A program made the position numbers and the translations under genes. From assembly GCA_014218235.1 (NCBI GenBank), contig CM024766.1:19441346-19505345 (forward strand): 64,000 nucleotides of DNA. Reading direction: 5' to 3'. The notes under the pieces were generated by a model that saw only the letters and a program-made list of their open reading frames with translations, ran no database searches and had not been told where the DNA came from. This document shows, piece after piece, positions 45,093-56,308 of this stretch (the first letter of the stretch is position 1; each line of letters begins with the position of its first letter). The DNA comes from Colocasia esculenta. Its lineage: Eukaryota > Streptophyta > Magnoliopsida > Alismatales > Araceae.

Positions 45093-46919
45093 TAACTCTT
45101 GAAGATATCTCCGGGGAATAACCTTTCCCCGCTGCTTCCTAGGGCGGTGCTTGGATTTGAGGGTAGCGGGCATACCTGACTTTCTACCCTAGGAATATCT
45201 ACACTAAATCTAGACTCACCGATGCTAACTCTCCTAAGCTAGATGACTCTATAGGACTGAGGAGGACATGGTGTCCTCGAAGAGAATGGCTCCTAATGAA
45301 GGAGCAGGAGGGGAAGTCCAACCGCGGGTGCCCCTGATCAAAGAGTGCAGGACGTATGCCGGCTGCTTGACCTCCTGCATTGAAAGTGGACACGTTTTTT
45401 TTTGGAGATCAGAGGAGAGCATGCAACAGGAGATGTGACCTCGTGTCACCTGGATCAGCTTGAAGAGTGGAGAGGACAGCCGGGGGAGCTCGGGTGTGAG
45501 GAGGCTGTGCGCCGCCATGAGGAGCTAGGAGTCAGCTGGATCAGCAAGGAGGAGAGGATGGACTAGACTGGGAAGGAGGGAATCCAGAGGGATGGTGGAT
45601 GGCTAGGCAGGTGCCTCTCCAGACCCATCAATGGTCTTCCCCTCTTCGTAGGGGATGTTCGGCTCTCCTATGTCTGAGGCATCGCTCATGAGCTGCCTTT
45701 TAGATGTGATGACGGTGGGTGGATCTAACAGCTCTGCCGCAGCTGGCAGCCATTGTCCTTTCTTCCTCCCGAACAGTCGCCTGAAGGCAATGGTGATGTC
45801 TTCTTTGTCAAACCATCTATACCATTCAGCCTCTGGGTTCCCTGTCTTTCTCCTCCTGACTACTACGTATTGTATCCCGTTTGGGTAGGCCCCCTGATAA
45901 GTGACACCAGAGTGTCCAGGTGAGTGGTTCTCCCGTCGGCCTTAAGAGTGGAGTGCTGGATGACCATGGTTTGGATTTCTCCCTGTACCCTAGGCCCCAT
46001 CGGCTCTTCATGACAACGTCAGGGATGGGTTTGACTATACCCTGTAGCTCTGCCCCTAGGCCCTTGCCTTCTCATACCCCAGCTTCATCATAATTTGCCA
46101 CCCCTTTGTGCTTAGTGGGCTCTTTTCTCTTGACCACATTGACCCGGGCTAGGTTGACCTCTCGCTTGGACTGGAACGTGTAGCTCCAGGGGTAGTTGAT
46201 GTCCAGCACTGAGACAATGGGTTTGTTGGCTGGCCACACGGCGGGAGGTGGGTATCGTGGAGGGCATCTACGGAGTGGGTGGTGGCTATGCTCTTGACTT
46301 GATAATTCGCCCTGGAAGGGGAACTTCAGGACCTGGGTGTGGTAGATGGCATAGCCCCGAGCGCTCCAGCCATGGACGCCCTAGGATGGCCTTGAACATG
46401 GGATCAATATCTAGGACGTAGAAGTCTACTGTGACGGCGAGGGGTCCCAGTTCAGCTGCACAGTTACCATGCCGTGACAGGATCTTCTGGAGTTGTCATA
46501 TGTGGCAATGGTGGGGGGTGTTGGTCTTAGCATGCCTTCTGATAGGTCGCAGGCCTCAGAGTGCTCAGCGGGCAGACTTTATGGATGCCCCGTATCGACC
46601 AGTGCCGCTCCCACTGCTACAGATTAATGACTAGGGTGACGCAGAGTGAGAGCCTCCAGGCTTATGGGGGTGCTAGTTCGCTTTCTGCAAAGTTATTGCC
46701 AGCCCGCGAGTTTACCATGGCCAGGGCACTAGGTAGCTTATCAGCCAGCATGTCTTCATTTACAAACTACCTTCTGCAGGAAATTCCTCAGGGCTTCCTG
46801 GTGCTCTTTAGACTTCTTTATTAGCTCTTTAGACTTCTTTATTAGCTCCAGAATGGAGATCTTGGCTGGCACATGATCCAGGTGCTTGAGGATATCATAG
46901 TGTGTTCGGGTAGTGGCTC
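45093..46919 (-). pseudogene. Tat protease region, broken
   Basis: On the minus strand near 46540-46280 are fragments in the order of a Tat retropepsin C-terminal half, including YDNSRR, then GWSARGYAIYHTQVLKFPFQ and GELSSQ. The catalytic DTG is seen only as a decayed VDTGHP near 46600. Downstream (46200-45830) is a linker with GLGAELQGI and RWGLGY. Frames change often; the part next to 45093 is unreadable. Confidence 0.6.
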
Positions 46920-46921
46920 AA

Positions 46922-49250
46922 TCAACCCTCATCTTGCATTTGCTGCTGAGCTTGTTGTTGCTGTAGCGGTTGCAGGATCTGATGAGGGTTTGTGGAAGTG
47001 GTGGTGGTGGAGATAGGTGGGTACGGATGGCGAAAGATGCGCCGCTCGCAGTGTGGTCGGATTGGTAGGTGGCTGTCTAGCGGAGGATAATGTGGCGGCG
47101 GAGGGTTGGTACCGACCCAGGTGGTGGTAGGTGATGGGTGAGGGAGTAGGTATGATAGGGGGTAGAGGGATGGAGACAAGGGAGCGAAAGGTATGATGAT
47201 GGGTGAGCTAACAACTGGAGCGGATGCGAAAACGATGGCAGTATGACGGCGTTGGCCATGGAAACTACAGGAGGACTGACTGGGAAGCCCTGTAGGCTGG
47301 TGTATATGTTTGGGATGGACAGGATATTGGTTAATGGCCATCATCTGCTGAACTTCTAATTCATCATCGTACGTCCAGTTTGCTTGCGGAGGAGGGTGGG
47401 TGGACGATGGGTTTACCCGGGCAGGCTGCTGTGGTGGGGGTTGGAGCTGGTGGATGGTTGGTAAGGGGTTATGGACGATCCAAGGTCCTGCACGGTGTGA
47501 TGTTGTTGCTGCTGTTGTTGCTGAGGGGGTGGATGGCGCTGCTGCCTCTGCGGCTGTTGTTGCACCTGCCTTTCCTTGATATCTCCGATCACTTGCCGGA
47601 GGGCTGCCCAATCTATCCTGTGCTGCTCAGGCAAGTCATACACCATATCATTGAATGTAAAGCACTGGTCGATGGTGTAACCAGGATGCGGTGGAAGACG
47701 CAGTACCGGGTGTTGATCCACACTGGGGTTCAAGGGTCTCTCAGGAGGGAGCCTAATGGCGTCTGTGGAGAGCAAGGCAAGAAATGTACAATGGCGGGTA
47801 GTGAGTTCTCCTAGGGCCCATGGGACGTGCCTTGCTGTGAGCCATCAGGAGGTGGCACTTGGTTGTATTGCGTGGTGGTTGTCTTGTGGCGGTATGGGTG
47901 GGGTTCTGACCCTGGGCATTGTAAGGTTGACCATTTTGGCTCTGGCAAGCAGGGTTTGAACGCGCTCACTTGCTCGTTCATGGATGCCCTCAGTGACCGG
48001 CCCCTGAGGCTTTCTTTGGAACCGGGACTTTGGGGTTCAAACATAGAGTGGATGGGAGAGTCTTTGAGGGGGTCTGGATGAACCGGGCCCGACTGTAGAG
48101 CTGATGCCAGTGGTGATGTCATTCATCGCCAGGATGTTTCTATAGGTAGGCGTGGCATTGGCGATGATGATCTTCACCCTCTCCCTTCTGGAAGGTATCC
48201 GGAACTCTGGTGGCCATTTACCTCACCTATCGGCGTACGAGGCAAAATCCTCATCCGAATTCATCTTCTCACCATGAGATCTGTAAGGGAGTATTCGGGC
48301 CAGACCCTGTCTTGGAATTGTTCGAGGAACTTGGCCTTCACGACAGCGAAGTCTTCGGCGCCTCAGTAGCAAGGAGTAGAAACCAATCTAGGGCGTGCCC
48401 GTCCAGCGACCGGCGGAAGAGATATGCCATGAGGCGGCGATCATGCTGGTAGGAGGCAGATCATAGATGAAGTCTTTGATATGGGTATAGGGATGCCTGA
48501 GCCATTGTATTTGCGGTACTTCGGCAGCTCGGATGGAGAGGGGACCATAGGCCATTGAAATTTGGCATGTGCACATCGTGGTGCTGCCTAGGGTCGACTT
48601 GCTTCCGGAGCTCTTAGAGCTCCTTCTTGATGGATGCCCACGCGGAATCATGTCCGGTGCGGCGGATGGCTGAGCGTACATGGACGAGGCAGAGAGGTAG
48701 GCCTGGCGCGGGTCAGGACGATGGAGGGGAGGAGAGTAACATGGCTGATACGGCAGAGACGGCGGGGCCTCGACTCAGGGGCAGGTAGTGTTCCGACTCA
48801 AAGGGCATGAAACAGATGGTCCGCGGCGGATGGGCGTGTTGTCGGCTTGTCCCATGACAACGTGGGGGCGGAGGTAGCTGCTGTGGGGCGTGACGTGCCC
48901 GCTTGGGTGAGGTTGAGGAAGCGGCCTTTCCTTTGAGGGCCGTCATGAGGTTTGGATCGGGGACTGATCAAGCTGGGGAATTAAGCACAGGAGTTGAGTG
49001 GCCTGATCATCCGAACGGGGAGGATGGACGTTCTGAGACGGGCTGCCCTCGTTGTGACGGCGACCTTCAGAGGTATGGACAGCAGCGACCCAGGGCGAGG
49101 TCGACTCCCGAAGAGATCGTGAGGAAGGGAGTCCTCGTAGTCTTGGGAGGTGTAGAGGGCAGGGTCCTGCTTCTCATCATAGACCGGGTTCAGTATGACT
49201 CCATATTTGACATGTGAGCACTCAAAGGTGGGGAAAGCTTTTCCAAACAT
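46922..49250 (-). pseudogene. gag: Tat gag, broken
   Basis: Fragments from 49250 downward: GVILNPVYDEKQDPALYTSQ, then EVPQIQWLRHPYTHIKDFIY (near 48500), LPYRSHGEKMNSDEDFASYA (near 48270), DAIRLPPERPLNPSVDQHPV (near 47750), CFTFNDMVYDLPEQHRIDWA and a long Gln/Pro-rich C-terminus (47560-46922). The order fits the capsid of Tat elements. A zinc knuckle was not found. Several frame changes and stops. Confidence 0.65.
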
Positions 49251-50414
49251 AAGAGGGATGCCCTAACTAGACAGACTCTCTATTACCTAAACAAGAATCC
49301 TATGCAGACAAAAGGAAAGAGAAAACGTCTCACCCAAAGCAAGCAGTTTGGCAATGATGATTGATCCAAGTTTGCCTTTTAGTGGTTTGACTTTTAGCAA
49401 GTTCTTAACGAGTAAGTAAGGAAGGTTTCCTAAATGGGAGAAGGCTTCCAACTTTCGGGTATGACTATGGTTCTCTCAACCTTACCAAATGAACTTTAGA
49501 CTCGATCCTAGGTGGCGACGGGTACAACAGCCGGCGACCGTGTGGGAATCCACGGTCAGCGGGGACTTACGGAGGCCCTCAAGCGAGTGCTCTAGTCGGA
49601 CACAAGGAGTATGTGGCCGAGAGAGAGCGAGCGTCGCTGAGGAGGAAAATCTATACTATGAATAGAAAGATGTATGCAAACCCTATGTGCACCGGAGTGC
49701 ATGCAAAATTCTACCTAGTACTAACACAACAAGAATTAGGACTATTGATCTCAGAGGCAGAAGACGACAAGGTAGATGTCGCGACCCAGATCGCGACAAC
49801 CAGACTGTCACTTTCCTTCTCACAGTGGACAGAGAGCAATTAGATCCTAATTATGCATGGAAAATCACACAATCCTATAACATACAAGACTAATCAATCT
49901 CTAAAAAGCATGGAATAAGCATGATATGATGGACTATGGATGGAGTATGTAACAAATGAACCCAAATTTGCAAGGAAACTCAAAAGACCAGGGCACTGAC
50001 CTGATCGCGACAATACCTCCGTCGCCTCCTTTAACGTGACGACCTCCGTGTCGCGTTCTCTGCAGACTCAACCGATCTTTAAATAACGCAAGAAAGTGTA
50101 CGGGCAGAGTGCGTACCTGGTGGCGACGCTGCTCCTATCGTATTCCTTATCACGACGATGACGACGTCGCCTTCCTCACAGCACACAGAACACAGAAACG
50201 GACAAGATAGAGGCTGTGTACTAACCTGATCGTGACGTTGCAGGTGTCGCTATGCTGATCGCGACGTTGCTATTGTCGCCTTCTCACCCAGAATTGCAGA
50301 GCAGCAAGAAACTCAAAGAAAAAGAACTTAAAGGAGGGAAACTAAGGATACATCACACCCATAGAAAATAAGAACGGCAGGGAAAGAAAGAGCAAGCGTG
50401 ATGGGCACTAGTGG
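49251..50414. other. Tat leader, non-coding, with GCGACA/TGTCGC words
   Basis: The leader between PBS and gag. It contains inverted GCGAC/GTCGC words near 49776-49800, 50008-50060, 50117-50190 and 50230-50282. No gene found. Confidence 0.6.
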
Positions 50415-50431
50415 TCCCACCGTGATCGCCA
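50415..50431 (-). other. primer binding site of Tat element
   Basis: The minus strand reads TTTTGGCGATCACGGTGGGA a few bases inside the LTR. This resembles the TGGCGAC-type sites of Tat/Ogre elements, for which an Arg tRNA primer is usually reported. I could not confirm the tRNA. Confidence 0.6.
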
Positions 50432-50436
50432 AAAGG

Positions 50437-51806
50437 TGCAATCACGGGATTGGTTTCCCCTTTTTCGATAGATGTGAATATGTAGGGATTAGGAACTGAC
50501 CGTGATCGCCACCAATGCAGTCGCCTCTTGATGTTCAGATGGAGGGCTGACTACGTTGGAAAAGAAAGATGAAGGGAAGCGTACCTGGTAACGCGACAAT
50601 ATGGGTGTCGCGATGCTTTCTTCTGAACGCGATGTAGGAAGGGGCGCCTTCTTGATCGCGACACAGTAGTGGTCGCCTTCCTCTTCAGGGGATGGAGATG
50701 TGGGTTCTTCGTCTTCCTGCTCCTCAGCTAGCCGAGGGGCAAGAGCCTCACCTTGCTCTGACCTTTAGACACCTGCCAAAGTGATTTAAATAAACAAGAA
50801 ACCCATTAGAATTCGTGTGTATGAAATCTATTCAATGAAAAACACATGAACATGAGCTATTATGGGGGGAACTCACAAGATTGGGGCTTTTAACCCCTAT
50901 GGGTGCTAAAGATAGGTTTGTGTGTCGTGATCTAATGCTAAACTAGAAAGAAAACAAAGCTATGCATGCATGAAATCGATGAAATAAAGAGAAGAGGGAA
51001 GAAGAGATTGTGTAGCCGCTGGGAAAATGCCCTGGAGGGCTCTTGCTGATCGTCTGGAGGGAGAACTATCTTCGTGGAAGGTGAAGCTCTCTTGCTCAGC
51101 GAACTAATGACTCTGACCTTGCCCAAAAAGATGCAGAGACGAGGTACTTATGGTGATTATTCCCAACTCGGGTCTGAGAGGAATAATGGGCAAGAGTCCA
51201 ACTCTGGGTAAGTATGGCTGCGTATGGGCAATTGGAACTTGGAAAGGGACATGTTAGGAAGGTCTCCTCCGAATTTGAGAGGATTTGGACGTGATTTGGA
51301 CGTCCAAAAGGAGCAATTTCCATCAATAGCATGTGTCCAAATTGACTTCGGATTGAGTTTCCTGTTTAAGGTCTAGAATGCGACGGCCTAAGTGTCGCCT
51401 TCCTTAATGCGGCTCCTCGATATGTCGCATTCCTCATATGGAAGGTGACTTGAGTCATTTTTGATTTTTTGAGGATTTAAAATATGGAATTATGATGGCG
51501 ACATAGGAGCTGTCGTTTTCAGGAAGGCGACCTAGGGCCTGTCGCCTTCTGGTCTTTTCTGCATTTTGGCATGTAATGCGTCCAATCAACCATGCACAGC
51601 CTTCGGGATGAAATATCGGATTTTATACTCAGAGAGCTATAGTGAGAGAGATTGATTTGACCAAGAAGGGCCCTCCAGGGCGATGAACTAATGGAAATTA
51701 TGTCATGATCGGAGAAAGTCAGCTTGACGATGATGAGCCAACGTGGGGCGTCAATAATACAACAAGGGATTTTGCTCGACTTATGGGTTAGAAATGGGTG
51801 TCTACA
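50437..51806 (-). repeat. 5' LTR of Tat element (1370 bp)
   Basis: Same length as 21100-22469 with scattered, mostly transition differences and few or no indels. It starts TGTAGACACCC and ends GTGATTGCA on the minus strand. Confidence 0.92.
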
Positions 51807-51946
51807 TCAGCGTGTGCCCTAGGGCAGGCTTTGCCTTCGGACCTTCTGGTAGGGAACGCGACTGGTTGCCTCCCTGCGTTTAGTGACCGATGGTGACACC
51901 TTCGTGGCCATGTCCTGGCAGCGGTGCCAGGAGGGTCATGTCTGCC

Positions 51947-51981
51947 TAATAATCGATTGACCGGTGGTCAATCGATTATTA
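51947..51981. repeat. 35-bp hairpin in G2 LTR
   Basis: TAATAATCGATTGACC (51947-51962), loop GGT, then the exact reverse complement (51966-51981). Compared with the G1 copy, the loop differs while both arms are kept. Confidence 0.95.
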
Positions 51982-53611
51982 ACAGAGCGACTGGTTTCCG
52001 TACTATCCGGTGATGTTCCGAGGTTCTAGCCGTTCATGCGTGCCTTGGTTGGCCGACGGCCCCTTTTGAGGGTCCGTGCGTGCCTCTCGCTCGCTGGGCT
52101 TGTCGCGTGTTACAAGCCAGCAGTTCGGCGTGGTTTTGTAGTGCTGGCCTGCATGTTCGCTCTGTGCTTGGCACTTGAGGGCTTGTCCCGTTCAGAGGTT
52201 GTCTCCGTTTCCTGGGACCCCCGTCCTCGGGAGCCTGTTGAGGGAGTACTCCGGGCTACGAGTGTGCTCGAGTTGGAAGCCCACGTGAGCGGACACTGGA
52301 GCTGAGGGGAAATGAGGTTTGGACAGCGGCGCTAAGTCGTTTGTAGAGCTCTCTTGTCTAGGTCTGGGACGCCGAGGGGTTCGGAGTGCTTTCCTGGCGC
52401 AGACTAGACAGTCCCTTGTCTCACTGCCTCTCTCTACATTGGTTCCGGAGCCACGTAGTGGTGTCAGGCGTGAGGCCGCAGCTTGGCCAGGCTGTGGTGT
52501 TGCGTGTGTTGTGTGTTATGTGTCGGATCTGGCTTTCTATCCCTTGTGCGGGGGGGGGGAGGAGGGAGCTAGGCTAGCGAGCAGAGCATGTGGATGGTGG
52601 GTCCCCCTCTTGGCTGTAGCGGTGGTGGAGGGTGGTTGCTGTTGTGACGGCGTTTTCCTCACGACATTTCCAAGTGTTCCTCGTTGCCCGAGCTTGTACG
52701 GTGGTTATAGCTCGGCTGTGCCTAGTTTCTGTGGGCGTCGTTGGTCTGGCCTGGTGCGGACCGGTGCTTCTGGTGGTTTCCGTTCGATGTTCCTACCGTT
52801 CCGTGGTTCTGTGCCGTGGTGCCTATCCGTGGTGGCACCGGTAGGTGTAGTTCCCGACCTGGTGCGTGTCCAGGGTCTGGGCGGCTCTGCTTGTGGGCCC
52901 TCGACCTTGTAGAGGTCTGAGGTGGCCGTGCTTGCGGTGAGACGTCATTCTCACTTGGTTGTTCCGTGGTCTCGGCAGGTGTGCTGAGCACTGCTTCCGC
53001 TTTGTGCCCGACTCCGTTGGTTTTTGCGGGAGTCGTGTGTGTGCCACGACCTTGGTTGGTGGTCATGGCATTGTACTTTTCTCTTCCGCTGGTTAGTAGT
53101 ACCATGCTGTAGGAGTTCCTCGCTTTACAGCTTTCTAGTGTAGTTTCCTATTTTCGGAGTTCCTGCTACTCTGGCCGGTGAGGGATTGGTAATCCCTACT
53201 GGGCCTTGTTCGCGAGGCTCACCCCCCTACTTCCTTCAGCTAGGGGCTCATCATCGCAGGAGCTCGGTGTTGGACGGGTTGCGGAGGCGGCTGTGGCGCC
53301 GTGTTATTGTCAGCAGTAGTGAGAGCGAGTGTTGTGAGCTCTTGTACCCAAATGAGCTAAGAGTTGTGTTTTGCAAGTCCTCTGGGTATGCCCCTTAAGG
53401 ACTGCACCTTTTCTCTTGTACCTGTTCTTTTGCTTAGGACGCTTTGTACAACCCTTTTGTATAATGTACAGATTATTATAGTTATTTGAACTCAGTACAT
53501 ATCTCACTAGACTTTTTCTTATAACCCTTCTGGGTCTTCGGATCTGTGGGTGGCGGCGCGACCCTCGGGGTCCCCGGCGAGGGGTCCGAGAGGTCAGCTC
53601 ATTACAGTACG

Positions 53612-56294
53612 ACCACAAGACTCATGCTAGCACACGTGTCCCAGAGGCGGAAAACTCGAAGCCTCCAACACCGAAGCAAACTCGTGAAACAACGCATGAA
53701 GCACACGAACAGACACACGGCAGAACACAGGGTGCTATCACAAGCACCGGGAGCTAACCAGGGTACAACACAATGCACCAGGGCTCCAGACGGCACAAAA
53801 CCGAAATGCTCGAGCACGAGCACACAGTGCTACCACAAACACCAAAAGTAAACAAAGTGCAACCCAGGTGCACCAGTGGCCAAAGCAACACTACGGCTAA
53901 TAGGAAGGACTCTCCACAGGAGGCCTACCGAAAGCCACACGCCAAGAACCGCAAGCCTGAAAGAGCGCCACAGGCCACGTCGGCCCCAACCCTTGAGGCA
54001 CAAAACACGAAGCATCAGAAAAAACGCTCAAGGCACAGTACACACAGTGGCACCAAGGGCCCGAGACGACACGGGCCGCATCGAAAGGGACTCTCTACCA
54101 GAGACCCACAACGGAAGCACACAGAAAGCCAACAACTACTACTTTAAGAGCGCGACAACCACGTATGCTCCAAGAAGAACACAAAACACGGAACACCGAC
54201 TCTGCCACACAGGGAGTGAAATCCGCAGCAACTCCCTGGTGCGCAAGAGCAAGAAGCACCACCTCTATCACGACTGATAGAGAGGCCAAACACCAAAACG
54301 ACGGCAAGAAAAACCTCCAAGGCACAAGCCGAGGCACCACCGAGCATACAACGGAACAATGCTTGCACGAGCAAGACGATCACGAAAAACCAATGCACAG
54401 CGGAATAATGCTCACGCCTGCAACCCGACAAGAAAACGGGACTACCTCGCACCAAACCAATAGGGACCCAATGCCCCGAATTGCTCAGGCAAGCAGCAAG
54501 AAACCATCACAACGACAAACGGCACAAACAGGTCCACCGACCCTCGGTGCCACAAGGGAACGACAGCACGAGGGGAGCAAACAGCTCAACCCAAAACAAC
54601 TCAAGGGAAGATAACTCCACCAGAATGTCGCAACGATGCACACCCCAGAGACACAACACCACAGTGGAGCATCACTACCTCAAGCAACCAACAAAAGCAC
54701 AGGAAGGAGACACACACGCAACGAGTCTCTTCCACACGCGAGAGGGAAAGCCACAATGCAAGACCAACGCTTCCACAAGAAGCACAGCCAGCCAAACACC
54801 TACGGCACTCACCAGACCACTATCTGCAAGAGCACGCAGGGCGCGAAAAATGAAGCAAACCATTTGAGCCATGGGGTCACGCAGTCCCACCAGCGCAACC
54901 GAGAAACTTGGAAACGACTAACGAGACAAGCTGGCCAACACAACAGCCAGACGCATAGCCAAGGGCACGACACCTTGACCGACAACGCCCAAGCAGACTG
55001 TAACACAGACAGTCCAACCGGCAACAGCGACAGCTCATCTCTACAGAGAGAGAGAGAGCAGCGATAACCAAAACGAACACAGGGCAGCTTTGGGGAGAAC
55101 CTCTACCAAAAGCGCCAAGAGCTGTTCTGGGAGAACCTCACCAGAACGCAGCCCAACCAAACGGCACACTTCGAACCACAGGAGAAACACAACGGTGGCC
55201 CGAAACAAACACAGAGCACTCCTGGGAAGAACCTCCACCAGAAGCGACAAAGGGCGATCCTGGGAAGAACCTTCACCAGAATGCACAACCCAAACGACCA
55301 AACAACACGGACCATTAAAGAGAACATTGCAGCAAGCAGAACTGCAGAAGCAACGCAAGACGGCCCTGGGAGAACCTCCACCAGAACCACCAAGGAATCG
55401 CTCTGGGAAAAACCCTCCATAACGCACCAGCCAAACCAACCACACACCTCAGACTCTGAGGAGCAAGGCAACAACAGAAACGGGCGCGAAACAGTCCTGA
55501 GAGAAACACTCACCAGGACAACAACAAATAGTTCTGGGAAACCTCCACCAGAACACAGGGCAACCAAGTGATGCACCTCAACCTAGAGGGCAACGCGACA
55601 GCAACCAAAAATGCGTACAGTACAGTCCTGGGGAAACCTCACTCCCGCCAGAACCAACAGAGAAGAACTCTGGGAGCACCTCAACAGAGCTCACAACCAG
55701 TCAGCGCCAGGCTGACAACAACCAATGATAAATGTCGCTGCGCTCAACTAGCGGTGCAACATGGCACACAAAGCACCTGCTCAGCTCGGTGTCCCGAGCA
55801 CAGCGCACAGGCACACAAGGACAAACACACAACAACCACAGCACACACCCCAACAACAAAGGGGTAGCCAACAAGGCAGAGACACCTTCCACAGGTTCCA
55901 CGGGCAACAACCCTACACCGATGAAGGCCACACCACACGCAGGCTCTCTCAGCCTTCGCGATGCACACACGCTCAAATGCTCCGAAGACGACTAGGAGCA
56001 CCGCACCTGGACTGGCTCGCAAGCGTCCTCCACACAAGGAAGACCACTGCCAGCGAGTCCAGCGCCAACCGCGTCGCTACGGTACGAACACGCTGAGCGA
56101 CCACACTCGCCACGCACGCGGCACAGCAACAACTGCAATGTGCAACATGCGCATGAATCATGCAGGGAAGCCGCACACCTGTAAAACATTTGAAAGGACA
56201 AGCCTAACACTAGTCGGACAGTGTCAGCATCGCACTAGTACCTTCCTTTGGACAGCTATAGTTATTAACTCCTTACAAATCTCAGTAGACACTC
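53612..56294. other. G1 internal DNA, 5' segment, non-coding
   Basis: A-, C- and G-rich on the plus strand and low in T, so long ORFs arise by chance on both strands (up to about 157 codons). None shows a known domain. Loose tandem duplications lie near 53720-53890. It would be the leader of G1 downstream of the PBS. Confidence 0.6.
55093..55700. repeat. dispersed ~20-bp repeat CTGGGAGAACCTCCACCAGA
   Basis: About ten imperfect copies (for example near 55093, 55118, 55217, 55258, 55366, 55408, 55497, 55527, 55628 and 55668), spaced 25-110 bp. Most keep CTGG at one end and CCAGAA at the other, giving a weak inverted repeat. Confidence 0.75.
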
Positions 56295-56306
56295 GCTCTG
56301 ATACCA
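56295..56306 (-). other. primer binding site of G1 (initiator tRNA-Met)
   Basis: The minus strand reads TTGGTATCAGAGCGAG two bases from the LTR edge; a full TGGTATCAGAGC match. Confidence 0.92.
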
Positions 56307-56308
56307 AC

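Larger units (their letters stand above)
21100..51806 (-). mobile_element. Tat-type Ty3/gypsy element, minus strand, with antisense plant mobile domain genes
   Basis: LTRs 21100-22469 and 50437-51806 are both 1370 bp and differ almost only by substitutions. Target duplication TCGGC (21095-21099) / TCAGC (51807-51811). Minus-strand order: leader, gag (about 49250-46920), protease, [Tekay insertion], RT, RNase H, integrase (to 30078), then about 7.6 kb holding two plus-strand genes. Without the Tekay element it is about 19.3 kb. Tat assignment rests on the PBS type, the LTR start TGTAGACACCC, the second RNase-H-like region before integrase, and extra ORFs downstream of pol. Confidence 0.88.
20060..53606 (+). 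mobile_element. G2: solo LTR of the G family, plus orientation, split by the Tat element
   Basis: Begins TGTAAGACCCGG (20060) and ends CAGCTCATTACA (53606). It is flanked by GTATG (20055-20059) and GTACG (53607-53611), a 5-bp target duplication with one mismatch. LTR sequence is 20060-21099 plus 51812-53606, about 2.83 kb. There is no internal domain, so this is a solo LTR left by LTR-LTR recombination. It sits inside the internal region of G1, opposite in orientation to it. Confidence 0.88.

Noticed and set aside
47380..47814. 144-codon plus-strand ORF
   Set aside because: Antisense of the Gln/Pro-rich C-terminus of Tat gag.
52319..52912. 197-codon plus-strand ORF and similar long ORFs at 18199-18699 and 58525-59106
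   Set aside because: They lie in G-family LTR DNA that is T- and G-rich on that strand; no domain, and no conservation between LTR copies beyond nucleotide identity.
55041..55576. Overlapping minus-strand ORFs of 134-157 codons
   Set aside because: Translations of the CTGGGAGAACC repeat region in two frames; sequence composition explains their length.
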